Source: Streptacidiphilus neutrinimicus (GTDB taxonomy: Bacteria > Actinomycetota > Actinomycetes > Streptomycetales > Streptomycetaceae). Taken from it: a stretch of 64,000 nucleotides of DNA. The notes under the pieces are model-generated. The model did not search any database and had not been told where the DNA came from. It worked only from the letters and a program-made list of their open reading frames with translations. A program made the translations under genes and the position numbers. Numbering within the stretch: position 1 is the stretch's first letter; the number at the start of each line of letters is the position of its first letter. The stretch covers positions 54,574 through 118,573 of the forward strand of contig NZ_BBPO01000004.1 of the NCBI RefSeq assembly GCF_000787815.1. Direction: 5' to 3'. Positions 41,272-51,300 of the stretch are shown in pieces.

Positions 41272-41445
41272 ATGCTGCTTGTGATACTCGTGCTGCTTCT
41301 CGCCCTCGTCCTGGGCGGTCTCGGCTTCGCTGTGCACGTGCTCTGGTGGATCGCCCTCGCGGTTCTGGTGCTCTGGCTCCTGGGCTTCCTGTTCCGCGGC
41401 GCGGAGGGAGCCGGCGCCCGTCGCGGTCGCTGGTACCGAAGGTGA
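41272..41445 (+). CDS. Small conserved hydrophobic protein (57 aa)
   Basis: MLLVILVLLLALVLGGLGFA, VHVLWWIALAVLVLWLLGFL and a basic end GARRGRWYRR: two membrane segments and an aromatic/basic C-terminus. From memory this matches the widespread streptomycete hydrophobic protein of 55-60 residues, function unknown, linked to envelope stress. gaggagg before the ATG at good spacing. Confidence 0.8.
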   Translation: MLLVILVLLLALVLGGLGFAVHVLWWIALAVLVLWLLGFLFRGAEGAGARRGRWYRR

Positions 41446-41539
41446 TCCACTTCCGAGTCGCTCTTCTGGAACGGTCGTTGACGTCACGTCAGCGGCCGTC
41501 CTCGTCCGAACAAGGTCCGACCCAGGAGGACTGAGCCTC

Positions 41540-41758
41540 GTGTCCGTCATCGCAGTGCGCCACCCCGACCCGGTTCCGCCGACTCCCACGCCGGCGCCCC
41601 CGGGAGGACCGGAGCCGGGACCGGACCCTGGTCCGCGCCCCGATCCGCTCGGGCCCGATCCGATGCCGCCCCCGCGTCCGGAGCCCCTCGGCCCTGACCC
41701 GGTGCCGCCACCGCCGCCCGGCCGCCCGGGACCGGGCCCCGCACCGGCCCCCGCCTGA
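41540..41758 (+). CDS. Small proline/glycine-rich protein
   Basis: A 72-residue frame with PGPDPGPRPDPLGPDPMPPP-type repeats, GTG start and aggagg 10 nt upstream. The composition could also arise from GC-rich non-coding DNA, but the ribosome site and placement support a gene. It converges on the sigma factor gene. Function unknown. Confidence 0.45.
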   Translation: MSVIAVRHPDPVPPTPTPAPPGGPEPGPDPGPRPDPLGPDPMPPPRPEPLGPDPVPPPPPGRPGPGPAPAPA

Positions 41759-41816
41759 GGCACCGACCTCCGCCTGACGCCGCCGTCTCAGTCGTCCCGG
41801 TCCCCTCGTCGGCTGT

Positions 41817-42641
41817 TCAGTCCTCGGCGAGCAGGGCTTCGCGCAGGCCCGTGAGCACCCGACTGAGGATCCGGGAGACGTGCATCTGGGAGATGCCCAG
41901 GCGGGCGCCGATCTCGGACTGCGTCAGCTCGCCCGTGAACCGGAGCGCGAGTACGGTGCGCTCGCGTTCCGGGAGGGCGGCGATCAGGGGCTTGAGGCTT
42001 TCCAGGTTCTCGATCCCCTCGATGCCTCGGTCCAGGTAGCCCATGCGGCGCGTCTGCGGGCCCTCCAGCTCGTCGGGGTCGGGGGGTTCGAGCGTTCCGG
42101 CGGTGTAGGCGTTGCTGACGGCCTGGCCCTCGGCGATCTCCGCTTCGGTGAGGCTCAGGTGCTTCGCGAGCTCGGCGTCGGTGGGTTCGCGTTCGAGCTC
42201 CTGGGAGAGTCCGTCGCGCGCCTTGGCCAGCCGCAGGCGGAGCTCCTGGAGCCGCCGGGGGACCCGGACCGACCAGCTCGTGTCGCGGAAGAACCGCTTG
42301 AGCTCGCCCGTGATGGTGGGGAGGGCGAACGTCGAGAACTCGACGTTCCGGTGCGGGTCGAACCGGTTGATGGCCTTGATGAGCCCGACGATCCCGACCT
42401 GGAGCAGGTCCTCCGTCGGCTCGTTCCGGTGGCGGAACTGCGCCACGGCGTAGCGGACGAGCGCGAGATTGAGTTCCACGAGCGTGTTGCGCACGTAGGA
42501 GTAGTCGGCCGTGCCCTCGTCGAGCTCGTCGAGGCGCTCGAAGAGCAGGGAGGACAGCGCACGCGCGTCCTCGGTGTCGACGGCGTGGGGCGCGGGCAGC
42601 CGACCCCGGGCCGGGGTCGTGTCAGTGGGCATTGGGGACAT
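41817..42641 (-). CDS. RNA polymerase sigma factor, SigB/SigF/SigG family
   Basis: A 274-residue general-stress/sporulation-type sigma factor. Region 2: NLALVRYAVAQFRHRNEPTE, DLLQVGIVGLIKAINRFDPH and STFALPTITGELKRFFRDTSW; region 3: RLRLAKARDGLSQELEREPT; region 4: ALPERERTVLALRFTGELTQ and SEIGARLGISQMHVSRILSR. It should recognise GNNTN14-16GGGTAY promoters, which recur in this window, including its own at 42723-42747. No anti-sigma gene is adjacent; candidates are at 24429 and the HATPase domains at 106 and 3045. Start at 42641 uses aggag 10 nt away; ATG 42632 lacks a site. Confidence 0.9.
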   Translation of the reverse strand: MSPMPTDTTPARGRLPAPHAVDTEDARALSSLLFERLDELDEGTADYSYVRNTLVELNLALVRYAVAQFRHRNEPTEDLLQVGIVGLIKAINRFDPHRNVEFSTFALPTITGELKRFFRDTSWSVRVPRRLQELRLRLAKARDGLSQELEREPTDAELAKHLSLTEAEIAEGQAVSNAYTAGTLEPPDPDELEGPQTRRMGYLDRGIEGIENLESLKPLIAALPERERTVLALRFTGELTQSEIGARLGISQMHVSRILSRVLTGLREALLAED

Positions 42642-42722
42642 GGGGTGGGGCTCCTGAACTGGTGTGCGTCCGCGGACCCCGAGGCCGCGCGGACCCGTCC
42701 CGCTTCGGGGCTCATCCCACGC

Positions 42723-42747
42723 CTACCCGACCACCCTCGCCACATGC
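42723..42747 (-). promoter_or_regulatory. Candidate autoregulatory sigma-B-type promoter (GCAT-N15-GGGTAG)
   Basis: Minus-strand GCAT (42744-42747), 15-nt spacer, GGGTAG (42723-42728), upstream of the SigB/SigF-family gene with a leader of about 75 nt. Autoregulation of this class of sigma gene is common. The last base departs from GGGTAY. Confidence 0.5.
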
Positions 42748-42906
42748 AGACGAAAACGGACTATTCGCCCACGGCTCTCACCCGGACCGCTCCACCGCAG
42801 ACACGCGTACAGCCGGGGGTCGGGACGGGGCCGGGGAGACCGGATTTCGCGCGCCACGCCGCGTTCCGGTGCTGCCACGGAAGGTGATCGCGGGTGGCCC
42901 GCCGCA

Positions 42907-42931
42907 GGTTTACCGCGCCCCCGCCGGGACA
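42907..42931 (+). promoter_or_regulatory. Weak sigma-B-like element (GTTT-N15-GGACAG)
   Basis: GTTT at 42907-42910, spacer 15 nt, GGACAG at 42926-42931, 62 bp before the TPP enzyme start. It shares GTTTACCG and GGACAG with the element at 39911. Confidence 0.25.
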
Positions 42932-42993
42932 GACGCGCCGGGACGAGGGCGCAGCTCTGGCCTGCGCCGCAGGGCGAAGGGAGAGACCCGCTG

Positions 42994-44778
42994 ATGAAGG
43001 TGTCGGACTACATGCTGGAGCGGTTGCGCCAGTGGGAGGTCGAGTACGTCTTCGCCTATCCGGGCGACGGCATCAACGGCCTGCTCGCCGCGTGGGGCCG
43101 GGCCGACAACAAGCCGGTGTTCGTGCAGGCCCGCCACGAGGAGATGGCCGCGTTCGAGGCGGTCGGCTACGCCAAGTTCTCCGGCCGCGTCGCGGTCTGC
43201 GCGGCGACCTCCGGGCCCGGCGCCATCCACCTGCTGAACGGCCTGTACGACGCGAAGCTCGACCACGTGCCCGTGGTCGCGATCGTGGGTCAGACGAACC
43301 GCTCCGCGATGGGCGGCTCCTACCAGCAGGAGGTGGACCTGCTCAGCCTGTTCAAGGATGTGGCCTCCGACTACTGCGAGATGGTCACCGTCCCCGAACA
43401 GCTGCCGAACGTCCTGGACCGCGCCATGCGCATCGCCGCGACCCGCCGCGCGCCCACCGCCGTGATCGTCCCGGCGGACGTGCAGGAGCTCGACTACAGC
43501 CCGCCGGGGCACGCGTTCAAGATGGTGCCCTCCAGCCTGGGTATGCCGCACAGCGTGCCGGTGCCCGCGGCCGAGGAGCTGCGGCGCGCGGCCGAGGTGC
43601 TGAACGCCGGGAGCAAGGTGGCCATGCTGGTCGGCCAGGGCGCCCGCAGCGCCCGGGCGGAAGTGGAGCAGACCGCGGAGGTCCTCGGCGCCGGCGTCGC
43701 CAAGGCGCTGCTCGGCAAGGACGTGCTCTCCGACGACCTGCCCTACGTGACCGGCTCGATCGGGCTGCTCGGCACCCGCCCGTCCTACGAGCTGATGCGC
43801 GACTGCGACACCCTGCTGATGATCGGTTCCAGCTTCCCCTACACGCAGTTCCTGCCCGAGTTCGACCAGGCCCGCGCGGTGCAGATCGACATCGACCCGG
43901 GCATGGTGGGGCTGCGCTACCCCTTCGAGGTGAACCTCGTCGGCGGCGCGCGCGAGACGCTGCAGGCGCTGCTGCCGCTGCTGGAGCAGCGCGACGACCG
44001 CAAGAAGTGGCGCGAGACCGTCGAGAAGAACACCGCCCGCTGGTGGGAGGTGATGGGCCGTCGGGCGAAGGTCACGGCCGACCCGGTCAACCCCGAGTAC
44101 GTGATCCACGCGCTGGACCCGCTGCTGCCCGAGGACGTGATCATCACGTCCGACTCCGGGTCCGCGGCCAACTGGTATGCCCGGCACCTGCGGATGCGCG
44201 GTCGCATGCGCGGCTCGCTCTCCGGCACGCTCGCCACCATGGGGCCCGGCGTCCCGTACGCCATCGGCGCCAAGTTCGCCCACCCGGACCGGCCCGTCAT
44301 CGCCCTGGTCGGCGACGGCGCGATGCAGATGAACGGCATGGCCGAGCTGATCACCGCCGCCAAGTACCACCATCAGTGGGAGGACCGCAGGCTCGTGGTC
44401 GCGGTGCTGAACAACCAGGACCTCAACCAGGTCACCTGGGAGATGCGCGCCATGGAGGGCGCGCCGCAGTTCGAGCCCTCGCAGCACCTCCCGGACGTGC
44501 GCTACGCCGACTTCGCCCGGATGGTCGGCCTGGAGGGCACCCGGGTCGAGTCGCCCGCCGATGTGGAGGGCGCCTGGGCCGCCGCGCTCGCGGCCGACCG
44601 GCCGTACGTGATCGACTTCCGCACCGATCCCGCCGTGCCGCCGATCCCGCCGCACGCGACGCTCGACCAGATCGAGGCCGCGGCCGAGGCGGTGATCCGA
44701 GGGGACAGTGACCGCGCGTCGATGGTGCGGCAGGGGATCAAGGCCAAGATCCAGGAATTCCTGCCCTCCGGCCGGTGA
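42994..44778 (+). CDS. Thiamine-pyrophosphate enzyme, pyruvate oxidase/acetolactate synthase-like
   Basis: A 594-residue TPP enzyme. Pyrimidine domain with QARHEEMAAFEAVGYAKFSG (catalytic Glu49 region), central FAD/nucleotide-type domain (VAMLVGQGARSARAEVEQTA), and pyrophosphate domain with VGDGAMQMNGMAELITAAKY then AVLNNQDLNQ (GDG ... NN metal motif). No regulatory ACT subunit is adjacent, so it is probably a catabolic pyruvate oxidase (acetate plus CO2) and not a biosynthetic acetolactate synthase. gaagggaga precedes the ATG. Its end overlaps the GH15 gene (GTGA). Confidence 0.85.
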   Translation: MKVSDYMLERLRQWEVEYVFAYPGDGINGLLAAWGRADNKPVFVQARHEEMAAFEAVGYAKFSGRVAVCAATSGPGAIHLLNGLYDAKLDHVPVVAIVGQTNRSAMGGSYQQEVDLLSLFKDVASDYCEMVTVPEQLPNVLDRAMRIAATRRAPTAVIVPADVQELDYSPPGHAFKMVPSSLGMPHSVPVPAAEELRRAAEVLNAGSKVAMLVGQGARSARAEVEQTAEVLGAGVAKALLGKDVLSDDLPYVTGSIGLLGTRPSYELMRDCDTLLMIGSSFPYTQFLPEFDQARAVQIDIDPGMVGLRYPFEVNLVGGARETLQALLPLLEQRDDRKKWRETVEKNTARWWEVMGRRAKVTADPVNPEYVIHALDPLLPEDVIITSDSGSAANWYARHLRMRGRMRGSLSGTLATMGPGVPYAIGAKFAHPDRPVIALVGDGAMQMNGMAELITAAKYHHQWEDRRLVVAVLNNQDLNQVTWEMRAMEGAPQFEPSQHLPDVRYADFARMVGLEGTRVESPADVEGAWAAALAADRPYVIDFRTDPAVPPIPPHATLDQIEAAAEAVIRGDSDRASMVRQGIKAKIQEFLPSGR

Positions 44779-46601
44779 CCGTGGAGCGCCACAGCCGGCG
44801 GCGGACCCGGTCCGATGGCGCGTGGGCCTTTCGGCCCAGCGTGCTGCGTCAGTACGCGCTGCTCGCGGACGGGGAGCGCGGGGCCCTGATCGGCCCGGAC
44901 GGCGAGGTGGCGTGGCTCTGCGTGCCGCGCTGGGACAGTGCCGCGGTCTGCTCCGAACTGATCGGCGGGGGCGGCGTTTTCGCGCTGACCCCGCGCGATC
45001 CCCGGCGCTTCTGGGGAGGTTGGTACGAGCAGGGCAGTCTGATCTGGCACAGCCGCTGGGTCACCACCGACTCCGTGATCGAGTGCCGCGAGGCGCTGGC
45101 CTTTCCCGGCGAGAGCGGGCGCGCGGTGCTGCTGCGCCGCGTCCGGGCCGTCGAAGGGGCCGCGCACGTCCGACTGGCACTGGAGCCGCGTGCGGACTTC
45201 GGCCGCGAGCCGGCCGGGCAACCCCGTCGGCAGGACGGGGTCTGGGAGGGCCGGACCGGTCCTGTGCGCTGGCGGCTCACCGGCGCCGCCGACGCCCGGC
45301 CCCGACGTGAGGCCTACGGGCAGCCGCTGGTGTGGGAGTTCGACCTGGAGCAGGGCGGCCGTCACGACATCGTGCTGGAGCTGGCCGACGGTCCGCTGCC
45401 GTCCTCGCCGCCCGACCCCTACGCCGCGTGGCGGGCCACCGAGGCCGCCTGGGCAGAGGGCCGTCCGGCGCTGGACGGCGCCATCGCCCCGCGTGACGCC
45501 CACCACGCGTACGCCGTGCTGCGCGGTCTCACCAGCGACAGCGGTGCGATGGTCGCCGCCGCCACCATGTGCCTGCCGGAGCAGGCCGAGGGGCAACGGA
45601 ACTACGACTACCGCTACGCCTGGATCCGCGACCAGTGCTACGCCGGGCTGGCCGCCGCCGCGACCGGCGCCACCGAACTCGTGGACGCCGCCACGTCGTT
45701 CGTGGGCGCGCGGCTGCTGCAGGACGGTCCGGCGCTGCGGCCCGCCTACACCGTGGAGGGCGACCCCGTCCCGGACGAGAGCATCCTCGACCTGCCCGGC
45801 TACCCGGGCGGGGCGGACCGGATCGGCAACCGCGCCCACCGGCAGTTCCAGCTCGACGCCTTCGGCGAGTCCCTGCAACTGCTCGCCGCGGCGGCACGGC
45901 TCGACCGGCTGGACGCCGACGGCGTCCGGGCGCTCTCCCTGGCCGTCGGCGCGATCGAGGACCGTTGGACCGAGCCGGAGGCCGGCATCTGGGAGCTCGG
46001 CCCGAAGTGCTGGACCCACTCGCGGCTGGCCTGTGTCGCCGGACTGCGGGCGGTCGCCGCGCTCCCCGGCTCGCCCCGGCGCTCCACGCGCTGCGCGGCG
46101 CTGGCCGACACGATCCTGGCGCAGACCTCCAAGGAGGCCCTGCACCCGGACGGCTACTGGCAGCGGACACCCGACGACGAGCGCACCGACGCAGCCCTGC
46201 TGCTGCCTCCCGTGCGCGGCGCCCTGCCCGCCGACGACCCGCGCACCCGGGCCACGCTGCACGCGGTCAGCACCAGCCTGACGGAGGACGGTTACGTCTA
46301 CCGCTACCGTCACTCCCAGGGCGCGCTGGGCGACGCCGAGGGCGCCTTCCTGCTGTGCGGGTTCACCATGGCGCTGGCCCAGCACCAGCAGGGCCGCGAG
46401 GCGAGCGCCGTGCGCTACTTCGAACGCAACCGCGCCGCCTGCGGTCCGCCGGGCCTGTTCGCCGAGGAGTACGACACCGCCCAGCGGCAGCTGCGCGGCA
46501 ACCTGCCGCAGGCCTTCGTGCACGCGCTGATGCTGGAGTGCGCCGTGCGGCTCGGCCAGGAGCCGGGACTGCATCTGGGGACGGGCTCCGTCGATCCGTG
46601 A
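44775..46601 (+). CDS. Glycoside hydrolase family 15 protein (glucoamylase/trehalase-like)
   Basis: A 608-residue enzyme. N-terminal beta-sandwich (LRQYALLADGERGALIGPDG, EVAWLCVPRWDS) and (alpha/alpha)6 barrel with NYDYRYAWIRDQCYAGLAAA and EPEAGIWELGPKCWTHSRLA, the usual positions of the catalytic acid region, plus FAEEYDTAQRQLRGNLPQAF near the catalytic base. No signal peptide, so intracellular; trehalose or maltodextrin are likely substrates. GTG start overlaps the TPP enzyme stop, so sugar breakdown and pyruvate oxidation appear co-translated. A 14-bp-stem terminator follows. Confidence 0.86.
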   Translation: MTVERHSRRRTRSDGAWAFRPSVLRQYALLADGERGALIGPDGEVAWLCVPRWDSAAVCSELIGGGGVFALTPRDPRRFWGGWYEQGSLIWHSRWVTTDSVIECREALAFPGESGRAVLLRRVRAVEGAAHVRLALEPRADFGREPAGQPRRQDGVWEGRTGPVRWRLTGAADARPRREAYGQPLVWEFDLEQGGRHDIVLELADGPLPSSPPDPYAAWRATEAAWAEGRPALDGAIAPRDAHHAYAVLRGLTSDSGAMVAAATMCLPEQAEGQRNYDYRYAWIRDQCYAGLAAAATGATELVDAATSFVGARLLQDGPALRPAYTVEGDPVPDESILDLPGYPGGADRIGNRAHRQFQLDAFGESLQLLAAAARLDRLDADGVRALSLAVGAIEDRWTEPEAGIWELGPKCWTHSRLACVAGLRAVAALPGSPRRSTRCAALADTILAQTSKEALHPDGYWQRTPDDERTDAALLLPPVRGALPADDPRTRATLHAVSTSLTEDGYVYRYRHSQGALGDAEGAFLLCGFTMALAQHQQGREASAVRYFERNRAACGPPGLFAEEYDTAQRQLRGNLPQAFVHALMLECAVRLGQEPGLHLGTGSVDP

Positions 46602-46618
46602 CCTCTTGTGGCAACCTC

Positions 46619-46649
46619 AGTGGGGCCCGCGCGAGGCGCGGGCCCCACT
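46619..46649. terminator. Perfect 14-bp stem bidirectional terminator
   Basis: agtggggcccgcgc (46619-46632) and gcgcgggccccact (46636-46649) with the loop gag, between the convergent GH15 and MFS genes. Confidence 0.9.
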
Positions 46650-46680
46650 GGCGTGCGACCGGGGATCAGACCCTCCGTGT

Positions 46681-48204
46681 TCAGGCCCCGGTGCCGGGCG
46701 TGCTGGCGGGCGCGGTGACGGCGCTGAGTGGGGCGGCCAGCGATTCGAGGCTGCGCCGTTCGGCGCGCACCCCGATGACCGCTTCCACCAGCCCGGCCGC
46801 GCACATCAGTGCCGCGCCGATGCAGAACGCCAACGTGGTGTCGGCGGTCTTGCCACTGCTGACCAGGCCGTTGAAGAGCAGCGGCCCGGTGATGCCGCCG
46901 AGCGCGGTGCCGACGGCGTAGAAGAAGGCGATGCACAGCGCACGCGTCTCCAGCGGGAAGATCTCGCTGACCGTGAGGTAGGCCGCGCTGGCCCCCGCGG
47001 AGGCGAAGAACAGCACCGCCGTCCAGCACGCCGTCAGCGTCGCGGCGTCCAGGACGCCACGCTGGAAGAGCGCGGCCGTGCCGAAGAGCAGCACGCCGGA
47101 CAGGATGTAGGTGCCCGAGATCATCGGCTTGCGGCCGACGGTGTCGAAGAGGCGGCCCAGCAGCAGCGGGCCGAGGAAGTTCCCGACGGCGATGACCACG
47201 AAGTAGTAGCCGGTCTCGTCGGCCGGCGTCTTGAAGAACGTCGTCAGGATCACCGCGTAACCGAAGGTCACCGAGTTGTACAGGAACGCCTGGCCGACGA
47301 AGAGGGACAGGCCCAGCACGCCGCGGCGCGGGTAGTCGCGCAGCACCGTGCGGGCGATCGTGCCGAAGCCGAGCGCCCCGCGCTGCCGCACGGAGATCTC
47401 GTCCTGGGCGGGTTCCAGCTCCTGCCCGGTCTGCTCCCGGACCTCGTCCTCGATCGATCCGACCAGCCGCTCGGCCTCCTCCGCTCGGCCGTGCGTGATC
47501 AGCCAGCGCGGGCTCTCCGGGACCTGCCGGCGCACCAGCAGGATGCACAGGCCGAGGACCACGCCGATGCCGAAGGCGAGCCGCCAGCCCACGTTGGTGG
47601 CGAACAGTGCGGTGTTCAGCAGCGCGATCGAGGCGAGCGCGCCCACCGCGGCGCCGACCCAGAAGCTGCCGTTGATGAGCAGGTCGATCCGGCCGCGGGC
47701 GCGCGCCGGGATCAGCTCGTCGATGGCGGAGTTGATGGCCGCGTACTCGCCGCCGATGCCCAGGCCGGTGATGAAGCGGCACAGGAAGAAGAACCAGGCC
47801 GTCCAGGACACCGCGGTCAGCGCCGTCGCCGACAGGTAGACGGCGAGCGTCACCATGAACAGGCGCTTTCGCCCGAAGCGGTCGGTCAGATAGCCGAAGA
47901 ACAGTGCGCCGCAACAGGCGCCCGCCACGTACAGCGCGGCGGCCCAGGTGGTGACCTGGGCGGTGCTGATGGCGATGCCGCTGCCGTGCTGGGCCAGACG
48001 GGCGGCCATGTTCCCGACGATGGTCACTTCCAGCCCGTCCAGGATCCAGACCGTGCCCAGCCCGATCACGATCCGCCAGTGCCAGCGTGACCAAGGCAGG
48101 CGGTCGAGTCGGGCTGGTATCCGGGTCTTGACCACATCGTCGTCGGTGCGGTCCGGGACACCCGAGCGCTTGGCCTCGGGTGCGGTGCCGTCTTCCGTGC
48201 CCAC
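46681..48204 (-). CDS. MFS carrier of the sugar-transporter/metabolite:H+ symporter group
   Basis: A 507-residue carrier with twelve membrane segments and signatures GYLTDRFGRKRLF (loop 2-3), CRFITGLGIGGEYAAINSAI (segment 5) and GRLFDTVGRKPM (loop 8-9), with PESPRWLITHGR at the end of the first half. Organic acids or sugars are likely substrates; the nearby D-lactate dehydrogenase-like gene makes lactate or a hydroxy acid attractive. GTG 48204 with gagaggag upstream. The frame runs far upstream over the oxidase gene, but that is not coding. Confidence 0.85.
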   Translation of the reverse strand: MGTEDGTAPEAKRSGVPDRTDDDVVKTRIPARLDRLPWSRWHWRIVIGLGTVWILDGLEVTIVGNMAARLAQHGSGIAISTAQVTTWAAALYVAGACCGALFFGYLTDRFGRKRLFMVTLAVYLSATALTAVSWTAWFFFLCRFITGLGIGGEYAAINSAIDELIPARARGRIDLLINGSFWVGAAVGALASIALLNTALFATNVGWRLAFGIGVVLGLCILLVRRQVPESPRWLITHGRAEEAERLVGSIEDEVREQTGQELEPAQDEISVRQRGALGFGTIARTVLRDYPRRGVLGLSLFVGQAFLYNSVTFGYAVILTTFFKTPADETGYYFVVIAVGNFLGPLLLGRLFDTVGRKPMISGTYILSGVLLFGTAALFQRGVLDAATLTACWTAVLFFASAGASAAYLTVSEIFPLETRALCIAFFYAVGTALGGITGPLLFNGLVSSGKTADTTLAFCIGAALMCAAGLVEAVIGVRAERRSLESLAAPLSAVTAPASTPGTGA

Positions 48205-48292
48205 TGCAAGCTCCTCTCCGGCGGCTGTGTGTGCTGCTCGCGCCTGCCCGCGATCTCCGCCGGTACACGTCACCGCCCCGCACACACAGGTG

Positions 48293-48317
48293 GTTTGCCG
48301 TGAGAGGAGGCGGTTAG
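48293..48317 (+). promoter_or_regulatory. Candidate sigma-B-type promoter (GTTT-N15-GGTTAG)
   Basis: GTTT at 48293-48296, 15-nt spacer, GGTTAG at 48312-48317, about 65 bp before the FAD/Fe-S oxidase start. Two -10 mismatches, but the pattern recurs at 54037-54061. Confidence 0.4.
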
Positions 48318-48381
48318 GCGCTCCGCGACGAGCCCGTAGGCCGACCGCCCCCTGGCCGGCACGACCGAGTGAGGAGAGCCG

Positions 48382-51300
48382 ATGACCGGGGACGTGGACC
48401 TCGTCGGTCTGGAGCGTGCGCTGCGCGCCGAGGTGGACGCCGAGGTCCGCTTCGACGCGGGCAGCCGCGGTGCGTACGCGACCGACGGATCGAACTACCG
48501 TCAGGTCCCGCTCGGCGTCGTGGTGCCGCGGAACGTGGAGGCCGGCGCCAAAGCCGTGGCGCTCTGCTCGCGCTTCGCCGCGCCGGTGCTGTCGCGCGGC
48601 GGGGGCACCAGCCTCGGCGGCCAGTGCACCAACACCGCCGTGGTGATCGACTGGACCAAGTACTGCAACCGCCTGATCTCCGTCGACGCCGAGAGCCGGA
48701 CCTGTGTCGTCGAGCCCGGCATCGTGCTGGACGAGCTGAACCGGCAACTCGCGGACCACCGGCTGATGTTCGGCCCCAAGCCGTCCACGCACACCCACTG
48801 CGCGCTGGGCGGAATGATCGGCAACAACTCCTGCGGGGCCTCCGCGCAGGCCTACGGCAAGACCGTGGACAACGTGCGCAGGCTTGAGGTCCTCACCTAC
48901 GAGGGCCTGCGCTTCTGGGCCGGCCCGACGAGCCCGGTCGAGTACGAGCGCGTCCTCGGCGAGGGCGGCGCCCTGGCCCGGCTGTACGAGGGGCTGCACG
49001 GCATCACCGCCCGGCACCTCGGCGAGATCCGGCGCGGCTACCCGAAGATCCCGCGCCGCGTCTCCGGCTACAACCTGGACTCGCTGCTGCCCGAGAACGG
49101 CTTCGACCTCGCCCGCGCGCTCGTCGGCAGCGAGGGCACCCTGGTCACCGTGCTCCGCGCCGAGCTGGAACTGGTGCCCGTGCCGGCGGCCGACGCCATG
49201 CTCGTGATCGGCTTCGACGACATCTGCGACGCCGCCGACGCCGTCCCCGAGCTGCTCGCCCACGCAGACCCGGCGCAGTTGGAGGCCGTCGACGGCCGCA
49301 TGGCGCAACTGATGCGCGAGGAGGGCGTCCACCTCGACTCGCTGGGGCAACTGCCCGAGGGCGAGAGCTGGTTGCTTCTGCAGTTCACCGGCGACAGCAA
49401 GCAGGAGGCGGACGACAAGGCCCGCGCGCTGCTGCGCTCGCTCGGCCGCGACGAGAAGGACCCCTCGGTGGCCCTGTCCGACGACCCCGGCCGCGAGCAG
49501 GAGATGCTGAAGACCCGCGAGGCCGGGCTCGGCGTCACCGCCCGCCCGCCGGACGGCCGCGACACCTGGGAGGGCTGGGAGGACTCCGCCGTCCCGCCCG
49601 CGCGCCTCGGCGACTACCTGCGTGACCTGCGCCGTCTGTTCGACGTCTACGGATACCAGCAGGCCTCGCTCTACGGCCACTTCGGTCAGGGCTGCGTGCA
49701 CACCCGGATCCCGTTCGGGCTGAGCGACGGCCGGGGGATCGAGCAGTTCCGCGCCTTCCTGCAGGACGCCGCGGACCTCGTCGCCTCCTACGGCGGCTCG
49801 CTCTCCGGCGAGCACGGTGACGGGCAGGCCCGCGGCGAGCTGCTGCCGCGCATGTTCGGGCAGCCGCTCGTCGACGCCATGGGGGAGGTGAAGCAGCTCT
49901 TCGACCCGGGCAACCGGATGAACCCCGGCAAGGTCGTCCACCCGTACCGTGTGGACGAGAACCTGCGCCTCGGCGAGCAGTGGCGGCCCGAGCCGTTGGA
50001 GACGCAGTTCGCCTACCCCGACGACCGCCACGACTTCACCCGCGCCGTGCTGCGCTGCGTCGGCGTCGGCAACTGCCGCACCCACCAGGGCGGCGTCATG
50101 TGCCCGTCCTACCGGGCCACGGGGGAGGAGGAGCACTCCACCCGGGGCCGCGCCCGGCTGCTGTTCGAGATGCTCGGCGGCCACGCCGACTCAGCGATCA
50201 CCGACGGCTGGCGGTCCACCGAGGTCCGCGACGCCCTCGACCTCTGCCTGGCCTGCAAGGGCTGCAAGTCCGACTGCCCGGTCGGCGTCGACATGGCCAC
50301 CCACAAGGCCGAGTTCCTCTCCCACCACTACGAGGGCCGGCTGCGTCCGCCCGCGCACTACGCGCTCGGGTGGCTGCCGCTGTGGGCGCGGCTGGCGCGC
50401 GTCGCGCCGGGGCTCGCCAACGCGGCCCTGCACGCACCGCTGCTCGCGAACGCGGGCAAACGCCTGGCCGGCGTGGCTCCCGAGCGGGAGGCTCCGCTGT
50501 TCGCCGCCCGGACCTTGCAGGAGTGGTGTCGCGAGAGCGGACGGGAGAACCCCGACCCCCGCGACCCGAAGACCGTCGTGCTGTGGCCGGACACCTTCAC
50601 CAACCACTTCCACCCGCACATCGGGCAGGCCGCCGTCCGCGTGCTGGAGGACGCCGGGTTCCGCGTCGCCCTGCCGGAGGCCACCGTGTGCTGCGGACTG
50701 ACCTGGATCTCGACCGGCCAACTGGCCACCGCCAAAAGGATCCTGCGGCGCACCACCGGCGAGCTGCGGCCCTGGCTGGAGGCCGGGACGCCGATCGTCG
50801 CCCTGGAGCCCTCCTGCGCCGCCGTCTTCCGCGCCGACGCCCCCGAACTGATGCCCGCCGACCGGGACGTGATGCGGCTCACCGGACAACTGCGAACCCT
50901 CGCAGAGCAGTTGGTCCACCACGCACCGAAGGATTGGACGCCGCCGCAGCTGGCCCGGGCCGCGACCGTGCAGACCCACTGCCACCAGCACGCAGTCCTC
51001 GGCTTCGACGCCGACCGCGAGCTGATGGGCCGGGCCGATCTCGACGCCGACGTGCTGGACGCGGGATGCTGCGGCCTCGCGGGCAACTTCGGCTTCGAGC
51101 AGGGGCACCACGACCTTTCCCTGAAGATCGCGGAGGACGGGCTGCTGCCCGCCGTGCGGGAGACCGCGCCGGGCGCCTTCGTCCTCGCGGACGGCTTCAG
51201 CTGCCGCACCCAGATCGACCAGGCCGACACCGGCCGCCACGCTCTGCATCTGGCCGAGGCTCTCGCCCTCGGCCTGGACGGACCGCCCCCGAGCGACCAC

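Larger units (their letters stand above)
42642..42993. other. 352-bp divergent intergenic region
   Basis: Between the sigma factor gene (minus) and the TPP enzyme gene (plus). It holds a sigma-B-type promoter facing the sigma gene and a weaker GTTT-N15-GGACAG element facing the TPP enzyme. Its composition is slightly less GC-rich around 42745-42770 (cagacgaaaacggactattc). No small gene with a ribosome site was seen. Confidence 0.6.

Noticed and set aside
48205..50184. Upstream extension of the MFS carrier frame over the oxidase gene
   Set aside because: The GTG at 48204 has a good ribosome site and matches the family start; the extension has no homology-like features and lies opposite a clear gene.
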